DNA of 54,272 nt from Acidovorax sp. (GTDB lineage: Bacteria > Pseudomonadota > Gammaproteobacteria > Burkholderiales > Burkholderiaceae_C): contig JAUXZO010000207.1 of NCBI GenBank assembly GCA_030692685.1, positions 1 to 54,272 on the forward strand, read 5' to 3'. Within the stretch, counting starts at the first letter, position 1; the number at the start of each line of letters is the position of its first letter. Position numbers and translations under genes: made by a program. Under the pieces are notes generated by a model. The model was not told the DNA's origin, did not search any database, and was given only the letters and a program-made list of their open reading frames with translations. Positions 45,651 through 54,161 of the stretch are shown here, piece by piece.

Positions 45651-47297
45651 ATGCGCGTCAATCTGCCGGTCAGCACGCAAGAATATGCGTTTCCCAAGGG
45701 CCAGACGTTGGTGTCCACCACCGATCTCAAGGGCCGCATCCTGTACTGCAACCCGATGTTCATCGAGGTCAGCGGGTACGAAAAAGAAGAGCTTCTGGGC
45801 CAGCCCCACAACATCGTTCGCCACCCTGACATGCCCGAAGAGGCGTACCGCGACATGTGGCACACCATCGCAAGCGGCACCCCCTGGTCCGCACCGGTCA
45901 AAAACCGGCGCAAGGACGGCACGTTTTATTGGGTGATGGCCAACGTCACCCCGCTGATGCAGGGCGAGCAGCCCACCGGCTACATGTCGGTGCGCACTGA
46001 AGCCACGCGCGAACAGATCCAGGCGGCCGACGCGCTCTACAAACAAATGCAGGCCGAAAAGCAGGCCGGCCAGCTGGTGCATGCGCTGCGGGCCGGGGTG
46101 CTCATTAAAAACAACCTGTGGGGCAAGCTGTCTGGCGTGCTGCGCCTGGGTGCCATGGGCAAGATGATGGCCTGCACGGTGGTGCTGGTGGTGGCCTCGT
46201 GGTGTGCAGCGCTCGTCGGCGGCCACACGTTGACGCTGGGCTCGGGCGCCGCATGGGTGGTCGTGCTGCTGCTGGCGCTGGGCATGGCGGTGTACCTGCA
46301 CCAGGTCACCGTGGCACCGCTGGCGCAAATGCTGCGCTGGGCCAACCGCATGGCAGCGGGCGACCTGACGCAAAATATTGGCGCATCCCGCAACGACACC
46401 GCGGGCCATCTGCAAAAAGCGCTGGGTCAGCTCAACGTGAACCTGCGTTCCATCGTGCGCGACGCGCGCCAGGAGAGCGAAAACATGCAGGTCTCCACCC
46501 GCGAGATCGCGCAGGGCAACCACGACCTTTCATCCCGCACCGAGGCGCAGGCCAGCAACCTGGAGCAAACGGCAGCGTCGATGGAAGAGATCACAGGCAC
46601 CGTCAAGCAGACCGCCGAGTCCGCCCGCCAGGCCACGGTCCTCGCCACGCAGGCGGCTCAGGTGACGGAGCGCAGCAGCGAAGCCGTTGATGGTGTGGCC
46701 AGCACCATGAAGCAAATCCAGACCGCATCTGGCCGTATCAGCGAGATCACGCAACTGATCGACTCCATCGCGTTTCAGACCAACATTCTGGCGCTGAACG
46801 CAGCAGTCGAAGCCGCGCGGGCGGGCGAACAGGGCCGCGGTTTTGCCGTGGTGGCCACCGAAGTGCGCAGCCTGTCGCACCGCACCCTGTCGGCCGCCAA
46901 AGAGATCCGCCAGCTCATCGACGACTCGGCCACCAAGGTCAGCGAAGGCCACCAAAAGACCGACGCCGCGCAAAAGACCATGACCGAATCGCTGGAGCTG
47001 GTGCGCCGCGTGAACACGCTGATCGGCGAGATCCACAGCGCCTCCAACGAGCAGCTCAGCGGCATCTCGCAAGTCAACTCCGCCGTGGCGCAGCTGGACA
47101 CCATCACCCAGCAGAACGCCGCGCTGGTGGAGGAAAACGCAGCGTCTGCCATGCAGCTCAACGGCCAGGCGCAGTCGATGACGGAGACGGTGCAGGTGTT
47201 CCGTATCGACGCCTCGGCACCCAGCCAGGCGCGGGATGCGGTGGAGTTGCGCAAGGAGATGAAGGCATCGTCGGAGCGGGGGTTGGCAGCGGTTTAA
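45651..47297 (+). CDS. Aer-like methyl-accepting chemotaxis protein with N-terminal PAS domain
   Basis: 548 residues (SD GAGGG before the ATG). The PAS domain ([20 protein letters not shown], then [17 protein letters not shown]) is of the Aer type, which binds FAD and senses redox state or oxygen. Two close membrane helices follow (about residues 170-220), then HAMP and the methyl-accepting signalling domain with hairpin tip [20 protein letters not shown] and [20 protein letters not shown]. No periplasmic sensor domain is present, consistent with cytosolic sensing. The C-terminus lacks a CheR pentapeptide. Confidence 0.94.
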   Translation: MRVNLPVSTQEYAFPKGQTLVSTTDLKGRILYCNPMFIEVSGYEKEELLGQPHNIVRHPDMPEEAYRDMWHTIASGTPWSAPVKNRRKDGTFYWVMANVTPLMQGEQPTGYMSVRTEATREQIQAADALYKQMQAEKQAGQLVHALRAGVLIKNNLWGKLSGVLRLGAMGKMMACTVVLVVASWCAALVGGHTLTLGSGAAWVVVLLLALGMAVYLHQVTVAPLAQMLRWANRMAAGDLTQNIGASRNDTAGHLQKALGQLNVNLRSIVRDARQESENMQVSTREIAQGNHDLSSRTEAQASNLEQTAASMEEITGTVKQTAESARQATVLATQAAQVTERSSEAVDGVASTMKQIQTASGRISEITQLIDSIAFQTNILALNAAVEAARAGEQGRGFAVVATEVRSLSHRTLSAAKEIRQLIDDSATKVSEGHQKTDAAQKTMTESLELVRRVNTLIGEIHSASNEQLSGISQVNSAVAQLDTITQQNAALVEENAASAMQLNGQAQSMTETVQVFRIDASAPSQARDAVELRKEMKASSERGLAAV

Positions 47298-47722
47298 GCG
47301 CGACGAAGTTGCGGTTGCTACTGGGTTTAGCGCTTGCCAGAGGAGCCGAAAGAAGCAGCCAGTCAGCCCGACGGTCCCGCGCCGGTCAACGCGAAGCTTG
47401 CAAGTCCCTCTCGGTGTGCTTGGCGCTGGCTCTCCGCGACGACGAGTTCTTCCAGCCTGCGCTCAATTGCTTGCGGGGAGGGCCACCCGGAAGTTGGTGG
47501 CTTGCGCGTTCCAGTCGGAAACGGTTCCGTCGATGCCCCGAATGGACTCCACACAAGAGAGTGGTTGTCCCTTCGAACCTAAAGCAACACCGTCAATGCC
47601 GCCCCGCCGGTAAGGTCGTATGGTCGCCAATTGGGACTCCGTTGTGACGCTGCTGCCATAACGCTGGCAGCAGCAGGTGGTCCACTCGGGCGGTCGATTT
47701 GACCAGCAAACAAGGTTCCCAT
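47298..47722. other. Intergenic region without a supported gene
   Basis: 425 bases. A minus-strand frame at 47363-47554 ends in AIERRLEELVVAESQRQAHR EGLASF-like sequence that faintly resembles small antitoxins, but it has no partner toxin and no ribosome binding site, so I do not call it. The region otherwise shows nothing recognisable. Confidence 0.4.
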
Positions 47723-48115
47723 ATGCCCCACACAACGCCACAGCAACTTCTTCACTCCCTCGTGGGTGCGATGAACCGAGGCGACATCGATGCCGCGACG
47801 GCCCACTATGAGCCCAATGCGGTGCTGGTTGTTCAGCCCGGCGTGGAGGCTCTGGGATTTGTCGCTATTCGAGAGGCACTCTCGGGAATGTTGGCCGGCA
47901 GACCACAACTGGTGACGCTGGGGCACCATGTGTTCCGGTCAGGCAACTTGGCCCTGTGTCACTCGTCGTGGCAGATGACCATCAAGGGGCCTGACGGTAG
48001 CCTGATTGAGATGAAAGGCCTGTCGGCAGACGTGTTGCGCCAGCAATCGGACGGAACATGGAGAATTGCCATTGACAATCCCTGGGGCACTGCGGTGCTG
48101 GGTGCAGTCGCCTGA
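47723..48115 (+). CDS. SnoaL/NTF2-like protein (DUF4440 type)
   Basis: 130 residues from the ATG at 47723 (SD AAGG nine bases before). Pattern: LHSLVGAMNRGDIDAATAHY, EPNAVLVVQPG, then GPDGSLIEMKGLSADVLRQQ and GTWRIAIDNPWG, the typical start helix and final strands of NTF2-like proteins. No signal peptide, so cytoplasmic. Substrate or ligand unknown. Confidence 0.82.
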   Translation: MPHTTPQQLLHSLVGAMNRGDIDAATAHYEPNAVLVVQPGVEALGFVAIREALSGMLAGRPQLVTLGHHVFRSGNLALCHSSWQMTIKGPDGSLIEMKGLSADVLRQQSDGTWRIAIDNPWGTAVLGAVA

Positions 48116-48147
48116 ACGAACCCACATTTTTGAGGTGTGTACCTGCC

Positions 48148-48402
48148 ATGCGTTTTTCTCCCTCCGACCGCCACGTTCTCCTTGCCGTCAACGGCGTGGG
48201 TCTGACCGTTCTAGCGCGACTGGAGGCCATGGGGTTCCACTCGTTAGACCAGTTGGCCGACGCGGATGCTGCAGACATCCTCCGGCAGGGGGCGTTGCTG
48301 ACGGGGTCTTCATGCTGGAAGAACAGTCCGCAGGCCCGCAGTGCGATTGATGGTGCCATTGCGGCCGCGGTGGCGCAGGTGAGCGGAAACGCTGTTACGT
48401 GA
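48148..48402 (+). CDS. Small helix-hairpin-helix-like protein
   Basis: 84 residues from the ATG at 48148. VNGVGLTVLARLEAMGFHSL DQLADA looks like a helix-hairpin-helix motif as in TfoX-C or Cdd1-like proteins, with a second helical part ending in ARSAIDGAIAAAVAQV. It could bind nucleic acid. It follows the SnoaL-like gene by 32 bases on the same strand. The family assignment is tentative. Confidence 0.6.
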   Translation: MRFSPSDRHVLLAVNGVGLTVLARLEAMGFHSLDQLADADAADILRQGALLTGSSCWKNSPQARSAIDGAIAAAVAQVSGNAVT

Positions 48403-48801
48403 GTCGTTCACGCCTTCAGTCTCTGGCGTCAGCGCGCTGTGGAGTCGGGGATGTGAAGCTAAAACTCAATGGCTTTTCGTGCGTGTCGGATGATCGGTAG
48501 ACCTCAAAGGCACGCGAAATCATCGCGCCGTGTGCATCTGCGGTCTCGGGTGGTCTGCGGCGTTGCAAATACTCGCAGTAGCTACGGCTATTGCTGCGTT
48601 TTGCGCCTTGCAGCCCTTCCCGATCCGTAGCGCCCACTTACCGCTCGATTCGAGCAGAGGATCCCTAGCAGCTATATTTTTGATAGTTATTGGCACTGTG
48701 TGGTCAGTGCGACACCGTACAGATGCCATGCGCTCTCGGGGTCACTATGTGGGCAGCGTTGTATTTGCACACGCCAGCGCCCCAAGACTTGGAGAGCCCC
48801 T
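48403..48801. other. Intergenic region with a repeat fragment
   Basis: No gene is supported. AGCAGCTATATTTTTGATAG at about 48667-48687 looks like one edge of the dispersed AGCGCT repeat without its core, so it may be a decayed copy. Confidence 0.4.
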
Positions 48802-49158
48802 ATGCCACGCGTCCAGGCGAAGGTATTGCACCTGAACCCCAGGTTTCCCCGCCTTGATGATCCTGCGAGGCCCGAAAACCGGTCGATCTTCATTCCCGTT
48901 GACGAATTGCTCACGCCCGGTTTTGTCGCTCGGCACACCGTATTTGCCGATTTCAGTGCGCTTCTGCGTGCAAGCGCGTTCGGCCCCGATCACGTTGCGC
49001 GTCTGGAGGAAAGTACGGACGAGGAGTGGGAGAAGTTCATCCGGCGTGTGTCCAGCTTCTCGACTTGGGCAGCGATGCTCAAGGACGCGCGGGGTGAATG
49101 GATCATGCACCGACTGGGCGTTTGCACCGACGCATCCCCGTGGTACGGTGAAGCCTAG
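48802..49158 (+). CDS. Hypothetical protein, 118 residues
   Basis: Starts at the ATG at 48802 with a good Shine-Dalgarno sequence (GGAGAG, six bases before). It begins MPRVQAKVLHLNPRFPRLDD and has ESTDEEWEKFIRRVSSFSTW in the middle. No signal peptide or membrane segment; I recognise no family. The acidic, Trp-containing second half suggests a small folded cytoplasmic protein. Neighbours give no hint. Confidence 0.6.
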   Translation: MPRVQAKVLHLNPRFPRLDDPARPENRSIFIPVDELLTPGFVARHTVFADFSALLRASAFGPDHVARLEESTDEEWEKFIRRVSSFSTWAAMLKDARGEWIMHRLGVCTDASPWYGEA

Positions 49159-49178
49159 GCAGTGCTGTAAATCTGTGC

Positions 49179-49240
49179 AAAAACAATAGCTAGAAGCGCT
49201 TATCCATCAAGCGCTAGAGGCATAAAACACTCAAAAAATG
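49179..49240 (+). repeat. Copy 9 of the dispersed repeat
   Basis: ATAGCTAGAAGCGCTTATCC then ATCAAGCGCTAGAGGC and an A-rich tail with AAAACACTCAAAAAA, the same tail as copy 1 in trmJ. Halves AAGCGCTT / AAGCGCTA. Confidence 0.85.
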
Positions 49241-49314
49241 CCTTGGCGCATGCCCACCGAGGCTTGCTGCTGCGTCCGGAGGTCTGACGGGTCTACTGGG
49301 CCCACGGGTACCGT

Positions 49315-50367
49315 TCAGGTGCTCCCCCGCACCGTCAGCTCAAACCCCAAATTCACCGAATTCTTCACCGGCACCTCGCCCCGCATCAGCGAAAGCAACA
49401 TCTGCGCGCTGGCCTCGCCGATAGCAGAGCGCGGGGTGCGCACGGTGGTCAGCGGCGGCAGCATCTGGTCGCTGCCTGCTAGGTCGTTAAATCCTGCAAT
49501 GGCGACCCGGCCCGGCACGGCCACGCCCAGGCGCTGCGCGGCCAGCAGGCCGCCTTGTGCCAGGTCGTCGTTGCAGAAAAACACGGCATCCACGCCGGGC
49601 CGGGTGCGCAGCACTTCTTCCAGCAGTTCCGCGCCCAGGCGGATGGACGAGGGCTGGGGGCTTAACAGCTCCAGCCGCGGGTCGTATAGGCCCGCCTCGC
49701 GCAGGCAGCGGCGGTAGCCCTCGGCGCGCTGCATGGTGCGCGGGTCGAGCTGCGCGGCCACAAAAGCGATGGTTTTGTAGCCGCGCGAGAGCAGGTGGGC
49801 CGTCATGCCGTGTCCCGCGTCCTGCTGCGAAAAGCCCACGCAGAACACGCCGGGTGCGGGCGTCATCTCCATCAAGTGCACACACGGCACGCCGCTGGTG
49901 GCAATCAGGTGGCGCGACGCCTCGGTGCGGTCAAAGCCGGTCACCAACAGGCCCGCCGGGCGGTGGGCCAGGTAGGTGCGCAGCAGTTGTTCTTCTTCCA
50001 GCGGGTCGTAATGGGTGACGCCAATCAGCGCCTGGTATCCGTGCGGGAAGAGGGTGCGGTGCACGGATTCGAGCACGTCCACAAACAGCGCGTTTGACAA
50101 CAGCGGCACCAGCACGGGCACCTGCACGCTGCGTTGCGATGCCAGGGCGCGGGCAGCGGGATCGGGCACGTAGCCCAGTTGCTCGGCGGCGGCTTTTACG
50201 CGTTGCACCAGTTCTTGCGCCACGCCGCGCTCGCCGCGCAAGGCGCGGGACGCGGTGATGGGGCTGACCCCCGCAGCCTTGGCCACGTCGGTCAAGGTGG
50301 TGCGGCCGCTGGAGCGGCGTTTGGAGTCGGGTTTGGCGAGAGGGACGGGTGGAGAAGGGGCGGACAA
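49315..50367 (-). CDS. gntR: LacI-family repressor of gluconate use (GntR type)
   Basis: 350 residues from TTG 50367, which has a Shine-Dalgarno sequence GAGGG seven bases upstream; an ATG at 50439 in the same frame would add 24 residues but would place operator O1 inside the gene. The helix-turn-helix is TTLTDVAKAAGVSPITASRA with hinge AARALASQRS; the sugar-binding domain follows (VFFCNDDLAQGGLLAAQRLG, GFNDLAGSDQMLPPLTTV). It probably represses gluconokinase and the TRAP genes, and itself, in the absence of gluconate or a related sugar acid. Confidence 0.9.
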   Translation of the reverse strand: MSAPSPPVPLAKPDSKRRSSGRTTLTDVAKAAGVSPITASRALRGERGVAQELVQRVKAAAEQLGYVPDPAARALASQRSVQVPVLVPLLSNALFVDVLESVHRTLFPHGYQALIGVTHYDPLEEEQLLRTYLAHRPAGLLVTGFDRTEASRHLIATSGVPCVHLMEMTPAPGVFCVGFSQQDAGHGMTAHLLSRGYKTIAFVAAQLDPRTMQRAEGYRRCLREAGLYDPRLELLSPQPSSIRLGAELLEEVLRTRPGVDAVFFCNDDLAQGGLLAAQRLGVAVPGRVAIAGFNDLAGSDQMLPPLTTVRTPRSAIGEASAQMLLSLMRGEVPVKNSVNLGFELTVRGST

Positions 50368-50404
50368 GGGTTTTCCCTCGATGTTGGAGGCGCGTAAATG
50401 ACTA

Positions 50405-50418
50405 GGATAGCGCTGTCC
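50405..50418. promoter_or_regulatory. Operator O1 for the LacI-family repressor
   Basis: GGATAGCGCTGTCC is a near-perfect palindrome centred on AGCGCT, 38 bases upstream of the TTG start of the repressor gene. Its left half is identical to that of O2. Confidence 0.6.
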
Positions 50419-50518
50419 GAAACGGTCGACAAGCTGCATTTGCCTGTGCTGATGCAGGTTCGATACGGTTTCGGTTCGTTTTCACAGACATCCGGCCTGG
50501 ATGTTTTTTTGGGTTTCA

Positions 50519-50535
50519 TTGGATAGCGCTACCAA
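50519..50535. promoter_or_regulatory. Operator O2 for the LacI-family repressor, abutting the gluconokinase start
   Basis: TTGGATAGCGCTACCAA is a near-perfect palindrome with the same core as O1. It ends one base before the ATG at 50537, so it overlaps the place where a ribosome binding site would be. Confidence 0.65.
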
Positions 50536-50536
50536 T

Positions 50537-51106
50537 ATGAGTTTTGTGCCTTCAACGGTGTTTTTGGTGGTCATGGGTGTGGCCGGCTGCGGCAAGTCCA
50601 GCCTGGGCCAGGTGTGCGCTGCGCACCTGGGCCTGACCCTGCTGGAAGGGGATGATTTCCACTCCAGCGCCAATGTCAGCAAGATGCGCGGCGGAATCGC
50701 CCTGAGCGACGACGACCGCCAGACCTGGCTGGACACGCTGGCCGCGCAGTTGCAGGCCCACCCTGCAGGCGTGGTTTTGACCTGCTCGGCGCTAAGACAG
50801 CGCTACCGTGACCGTTTGCGTGCGGCCGTACCGGGTTTGCGGTTTGTGTTTTTGAGCCTCACGCAAGACCAGGCACGCGAACGTGTGGCGGCGCGCCCGG
50901 GCCACCTCTTCCCCGTCAGCCTGGTGGCCAGCCAATTTGAAACGCTGGAAGACCCCAGCCTCGAAGCAGGCGTGCTGCGGGTAGACGCCACCTGCCCGCT
51001 GGCCGAACTGGGCGAGCAGGTGCAGCAGTGGCTGAACGGCTTGCCTGCTGTTGACGCGGTTGCTGCAGCTTCGGTGCCCACATCCAACCCCAGCCTGGAG
51101 GTCTAA
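50537..51106 (+). CDS. gntK: Gluconokinase
   Basis: 189 residues from the ATG at 50537. ATP-dependent phosphorylation of gluconate to 6-phosphogluconate. The P-loop is VMGVAGCGKSSLG, followed by LEGDDFHSSANVSKMRGGIA LSDDDR-type substrate segment, LTCSALRQRYRDRLR and VRDEARERVAARPGHLFP-like lid (here LTQDQARERVAARPGHLFPV). No Shine-Dalgarno sequence precedes this ATG because the operator is there; the ATG at 50573 inside VVMGVAG is too late. Three bases separate it from the TRAP small permease gene. Confidence 0.92.
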   Translation: MSFVPSTVFLVVMGVAGCGKSSLGQVCAAHLGLTLLEGDDFHSSANVSKMRGGIALSDDDRQTWLDTLAAQLQAHPAGVVLTCSALRQRYRDRLRAAVPGLRFVFLSLTQDQARERVAARPGHLFPVSLVASQFETLEDPSLEAGVLRVDATCPLAELGEQVQQWLNGLPAVDAVAAASVPTSNPSLEV

Positions 51107-51109
51107 GCC

Positions 51110-51625
51110 ATGGCGATTCGCAAATTTTTGAAGCACTTGGTCGAGGCGCTGATGGCGCTGAGCCTGCTGGGCATGGTGATTGCCGTGTTTGGCAACGTGG
51201 TGCAGCGCTACCTGTGGGGCACCGGGTGGGTGGTGTCTGAAGAGCTGTCGCGCCTGCTGTTTGTGTGGCTGGTGTGCCTTGCGGCCACGTTGGCATTTGG
51301 CGAAGGGCAGCACCTGGGGTTCGATCTGGTCACGGCGCGGCTCAAGGGCGCGCCCGCTGCGGTGTTCCGCTGGTTGTCGCGCGGCCTGATGGCGCTGGCG
51401 CTGTATTACCTGATGGTGGGCGCCTGGCAGCAAGTGGTAGTGGGCATGGACAGCCGCAGCCCCGTCATGAACTACCCGTTGGCCCTGGGCGCAGGCGGCA
51501 TTTTGCTGATGGGCGTTTGCATGGCCGTCATCCTGCTGTTGCAAGCCTGGCACGACCTGCGCGGCACCACGCCGCCTGATTCTCACCCAGCCCCGCACCC
51601 CGCCGATACCGCCACCGAAGTTTGA
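51110..51625 (+). CDS. dctQ: TRAP transporter small permease (DctQ)
   Basis: 171 residues with four membrane helices (LMALSLLGMVIAVFGNVVQR, LLFVWLVCLAATLAFGEGQH, the pair around 90 and 130). The segment EELSRLLFVWLV is diagnostic for DctQ. It forms the membrane complex with DctM for sodium-driven uptake of acidic solutes. Located in an operon with gntK, so the solute is probably gluconate or a similar sugar acid. Confidence 0.92.
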   Translation: MAIRKFLKHLVEALMALSLLGMVIAVFGNVVQRYLWGTGWVVSEELSRLLFVWLVCLAATLAFGEGQHLGFDLVTARLKGAPAAVFRWLSRGLMALALYYLMVGAWQQVVVGMDSRSPVMNYPLALGAGGILLMGVCMAVILLLQAWHDLRGTTPPDSHPAPHPADTATEV

Positions 51626-51632
51626 AGCCGCC

Positions 51633-52910
51633 ATGACGATTGCTCTTTTTCTGTTGGTCCTGTTTGCCACCATGACGGTGGGGGTGCCGATTGCGTTTGC
51701 GCTCATGCTGACGGCGCTGGCGCTGATGGTGCACCTGAATTTTTTTGATGCGCAGTTGCTTGCGCAAAACATGCAGGCCGGGTTTGACAGCTTTCCGCTG
51801 TTGGCCGTGCCGTTCTTCATTCTGGCCGGTGAGCTGATGAACGCCGGTGGCCTGAGCCGCCGCATCATCGACCTGGCGCGCACCTTTGTGGGCCACATCC
51901 CTGGCGGTTTGGGTTATGTGGCGATTGCGGCGTCGCTGATGCTGGCGTCCATGAGCGGATCGGCCATCGCCGACACCGCCGCGCTCGCCACCTTGCTGCT
52001 GCCCATGATGCGGCGCCAGAACTACCCCGATGGCTCCAGTGCGGGCTTGATTGCGGCGGGCGGCATCATTGCGCCCATCGTGCCGCCGTCCATGCCCATG
52101 GTGATCTACGGCGTGACCACCAACACCTCCATCAGCAAGCTGTTTCTGGCGGGCATCGTGCCCGGCATCATGATGGCTGTGGCGCTGGTCATGGTGTGGC
52201 GCTGGGTGGCCAAAGACAAGAATCTGTCGGTAGCCGAGAAGACCACCTGGCCCGAGCGCCGCCGCGCACTGGTGAGCAGTGCCTGGGCGCTGATGATGCC
52301 CGTCATCATCATCGGCGGCCTGCGCATGGGCGTGTTCACGCCCACCGAGGCTGCCGTGGTGGCGGCCATGTATGCGCTGCTGGTGGCCACGCTGGTGTAC
52401 CGCGAACTCAATCTGGCGGGCGTCTACAAGGTGTTTGTAGCGGCCGCCAAGACAACGGGCGTGGTGATGTTCTTGTGCGGCGCGGCCACGGCGGCGTCTT
52501 ACATGGTGACGCTGGCCGACCTGCCCAACCAGCTGGCGCAAAGCATGGGTCCGCTGCTGCAAAGCCCGGTGCTCTTCATGGCCGTGGTCTGCACCTTCTT
52601 GTTGGCCGTGGGCATGGTGATGGACCTCACGCCCACAATCCTCATCCTGGCGCCGGTGCTGGCGCCGCTGGCCGTCAAGGCCGGTATCGACCCGGTGTAC
52701 TTCGGGTTTGTCTTCATCTTTGTGGGCTGCCTGGGTTTGCTGACGCCCCCGGTGGGCACCGTGCTGAATGTGGTGGCCGGCATTGGGCGGCTGCGCATGG
52801 AGCCCGTCATCCGCGGGGTCATGCCGTTTTTGCTGATCTACATGGCCATGCTGGTGCTGCTCATCCTGTTCCCCGCCATCGTGCTGTGGCCGCTCAAGCT
52901 GATGTTCTGA
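51633..52910 (+). CDS. dctM: TRAP transporter large permease (DctM)
   Basis: 425 residues, about twelve membrane helices. Family motifs: TVGVPIAFALMLTALALM at the N-terminus, VPFFILAGELMNAGGLSRRI, SMSGSAIADTAALATLLLPM, GGIIAPIVPPSMPMVIYGV and LGLLTPPVGTVLNVVAGIG. It is the ion-coupled channel part. It starts eight bases after dctQ. Confidence 0.95.
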   Translation: MTIALFLLVLFATMTVGVPIAFALMLTALALMVHLNFFDAQLLAQNMQAGFDSFPLLAVPFFILAGELMNAGGLSRRIIDLARTFVGHIPGGLGYVAIAASLMLASMSGSAIADTAALATLLLPMMRRQNYPDGSSAGLIAAGGIIAPIVPPSMPMVIYGVTTNTSISKLFLAGIVPGIMMAVALVMVWRWVAKDKNLSVAEKTTWPERRRALVSSAWALMMPVIIIGGLRMGVFTPTEAAVVAAMYALLVATLVYRELNLAGVYKVFVAAAKTTGVVMFLCGAATAASYMVTLADLPNQLAQSMGPLLQSPVLFMAVVCTFLLAVGMVMDLTPTILILAPVLAPLAVKAGIDPVYFGFVFIFVGCLGLLTPPVGTVLNVVAGIGRLRMEPVIRGVMPFLLIYMAMLVLLILFPAIVLWPLKLMF

Positions 52911-52986
52911 CACGTGGTCTGACGCGCTATTGCCAAACGTTTCTCTGTCGCTTTTTCACCCTGCCTTTTCCATCAAGGAGACAACC

Positions 52987-54006
52987 ATGAAAACTTTCCG
53001 TCGCACCCTGCTGGCCGCCCTCTCGGTGGCTGCCATCACCTGCTCGTTCCAGGCCGCCGCGCAAGACATCAAGCCGCGCATCATCCGTTTTGGCTACGGG
53101 CTGAACGAAGTGTCCAACCAGGGCCGCGCTACCAAGCTGTTTGCCGAAGAGGTCGAAAAAGCCTCTGGCGGCAAGATGAAGATTCGCGCGATTGGCGCTG
53201 CAGCACTGGGCTCGGACGTGCAGATGCAGCAGGCGCTGATTGGCGGCGCGCAAGAGATGATGGTGGGCTCCACCGCCACGCTGGTGGGCATCACCAAGGA
53301 AATGGCGATCTGGGACACCCCGTTTTTGTTCAACAACTCCAAAGAAGCTGACGTAGTGCTGGACGGCCCCGTGGGCCAAAAAGTGATGGACAAGTTGCAG
53401 GAAAAAGGCCTGGTGGGCCTGGTGTATTGGGAGAACGGGTTTCGCAACCTCACCAACAACAAGCGCGCCGTGACCAAGCTGGAAGACATGGAAGGCATCA
53501 AGCTGCGCGTGATGCAGAACACCGTGTTCATCGACAGCTTCAAGACCCTGGGGGCCAACGCCGTTCCGCTGCCGTTCTCAGAACTCTTCACCGCCCTGGA
53601 AACCAAGACCGTGGACGGCCAGGAGAATCCCTACAACACCATCCTGTCGAGCAAGTTCTATGAGGTGCAAAAGTACCTCACGGTCACCAACCACGTCTAC
53701 AGCCCCTGGATCGTTCTGGTGAGCAAGAAGTACTGGGACGGCCTGTCGAAAGACGAACACAAGGTGCTGCTCGACGCCGCCAAGAAGAGCCGCGACTTTG
53801 AGCGCCAGGACACCCGCGAAGAAGCCAACAAGGCGCTGGCAGATCTGAAGGGCAAGGGCATGCAGATCAACGAACTGTCTGCCGCCGAAGCCAACCGCAT
53901 GCGCGAGAAGCTGGGCGCCGTAAACGCCAGCATTTCGGCCAACGTGGGCGAAGCGCTGTGGAAAGACGTGCAGGGCGCTGTAGCGCAGGCGCGCTCTGGC
54001 AAGTAA
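52987..54006 (+). CDS. dctP: TRAP transporter substrate-binding protein (DctP)
   Basis: 339 residues from the ATG at 52987 with a strong Shine-Dalgarno sequence AAGGAG. A Sec signal (RRTLLAALSVAAITCSFQAAAQ) is followed by the DctP fold: IRFGYGLNEVSNQGRATKLF, GSDVQMQQALIGGAQEMMVG, the carboxylate-binding Arg in GIKLRVMQNTVF and LFTALETKTVDGQENPYNTI. It is periplasmic and hands the solute to DctQM. Placing DctP last in the operon is less common than first. An intrinsic terminator follows. Confidence 0.95.
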   Translation: MKTFRRTLLAALSVAAITCSFQAAAQDIKPRIIRFGYGLNEVSNQGRATKLFAEEVEKASGGKMKIRAIGAAALGSDVQMQQALIGGAQEMMVGSTATLVGITKEMAIWDTPFLFNNSKEADVVLDGPVGQKVMDKLQEKGLVGLVYWENGFRNLTNNKRAVTKLEDMEGIKLRVMQNTVFIDSFKTLGANAVPLPFSELFTALETKTVDGQENPYNTILSSKFYEVQKYLTVTNHVYSPWIVLVSKKYWDGLSKDEHKVLLDAAKKSRDFERQDTREEANKALADLKGKGMQINELSAAEANRMREKLGAVNASISANVGEALWKDVQGAVAQARSGK

Positions 54007-54079
54007 GTCACGGAATTAGCGAGGGCGGACGTGGGGCGCTCACTGAGTCCCATCTGTCTGCGCTTTGCGTGCAAAAACA

Positions 54080-54115
54080 AAAAGGCCGAGACCCCGTGAG
54101 GGGCCTCGGCCTTTT
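54080..54115. terminator. Bidirectional intrinsic terminator after the TRAP operon
   Basis: Perfect stem AAAAGGCCGAG / CTCGGCCTTTT, with an inner CCCC / GGGG pairing and GTGA loop. A/T runs on both sides let it end the TRAP operon on plus and the partial gene at 54162 on minus. Confidence 0.9.
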
Positions 54116-54161
54116 AGGCATTTGCAACGGTATCCCCGCGCCGCAGCGCAGGCCCATCGAC

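Noticed and set aside
47363..47554. Small minus-strand antitoxin gene
   Set aside because: Weak resemblance only, no ribosome binding site and no neighbouring toxin.
50519..50535. Operator O2 as a fragment of the dispersed AGCGCT repeat
   Set aside because: It shares the AGCGCT core, but it lacks the loop and tails, forms its own palindrome and is matched by O1, so a repressor site is the better reading.
51528..52913. A 461-residue minus-strand frame across dctM
   Set aside because: His/Gln-rich shadow of a membrane protein gene.
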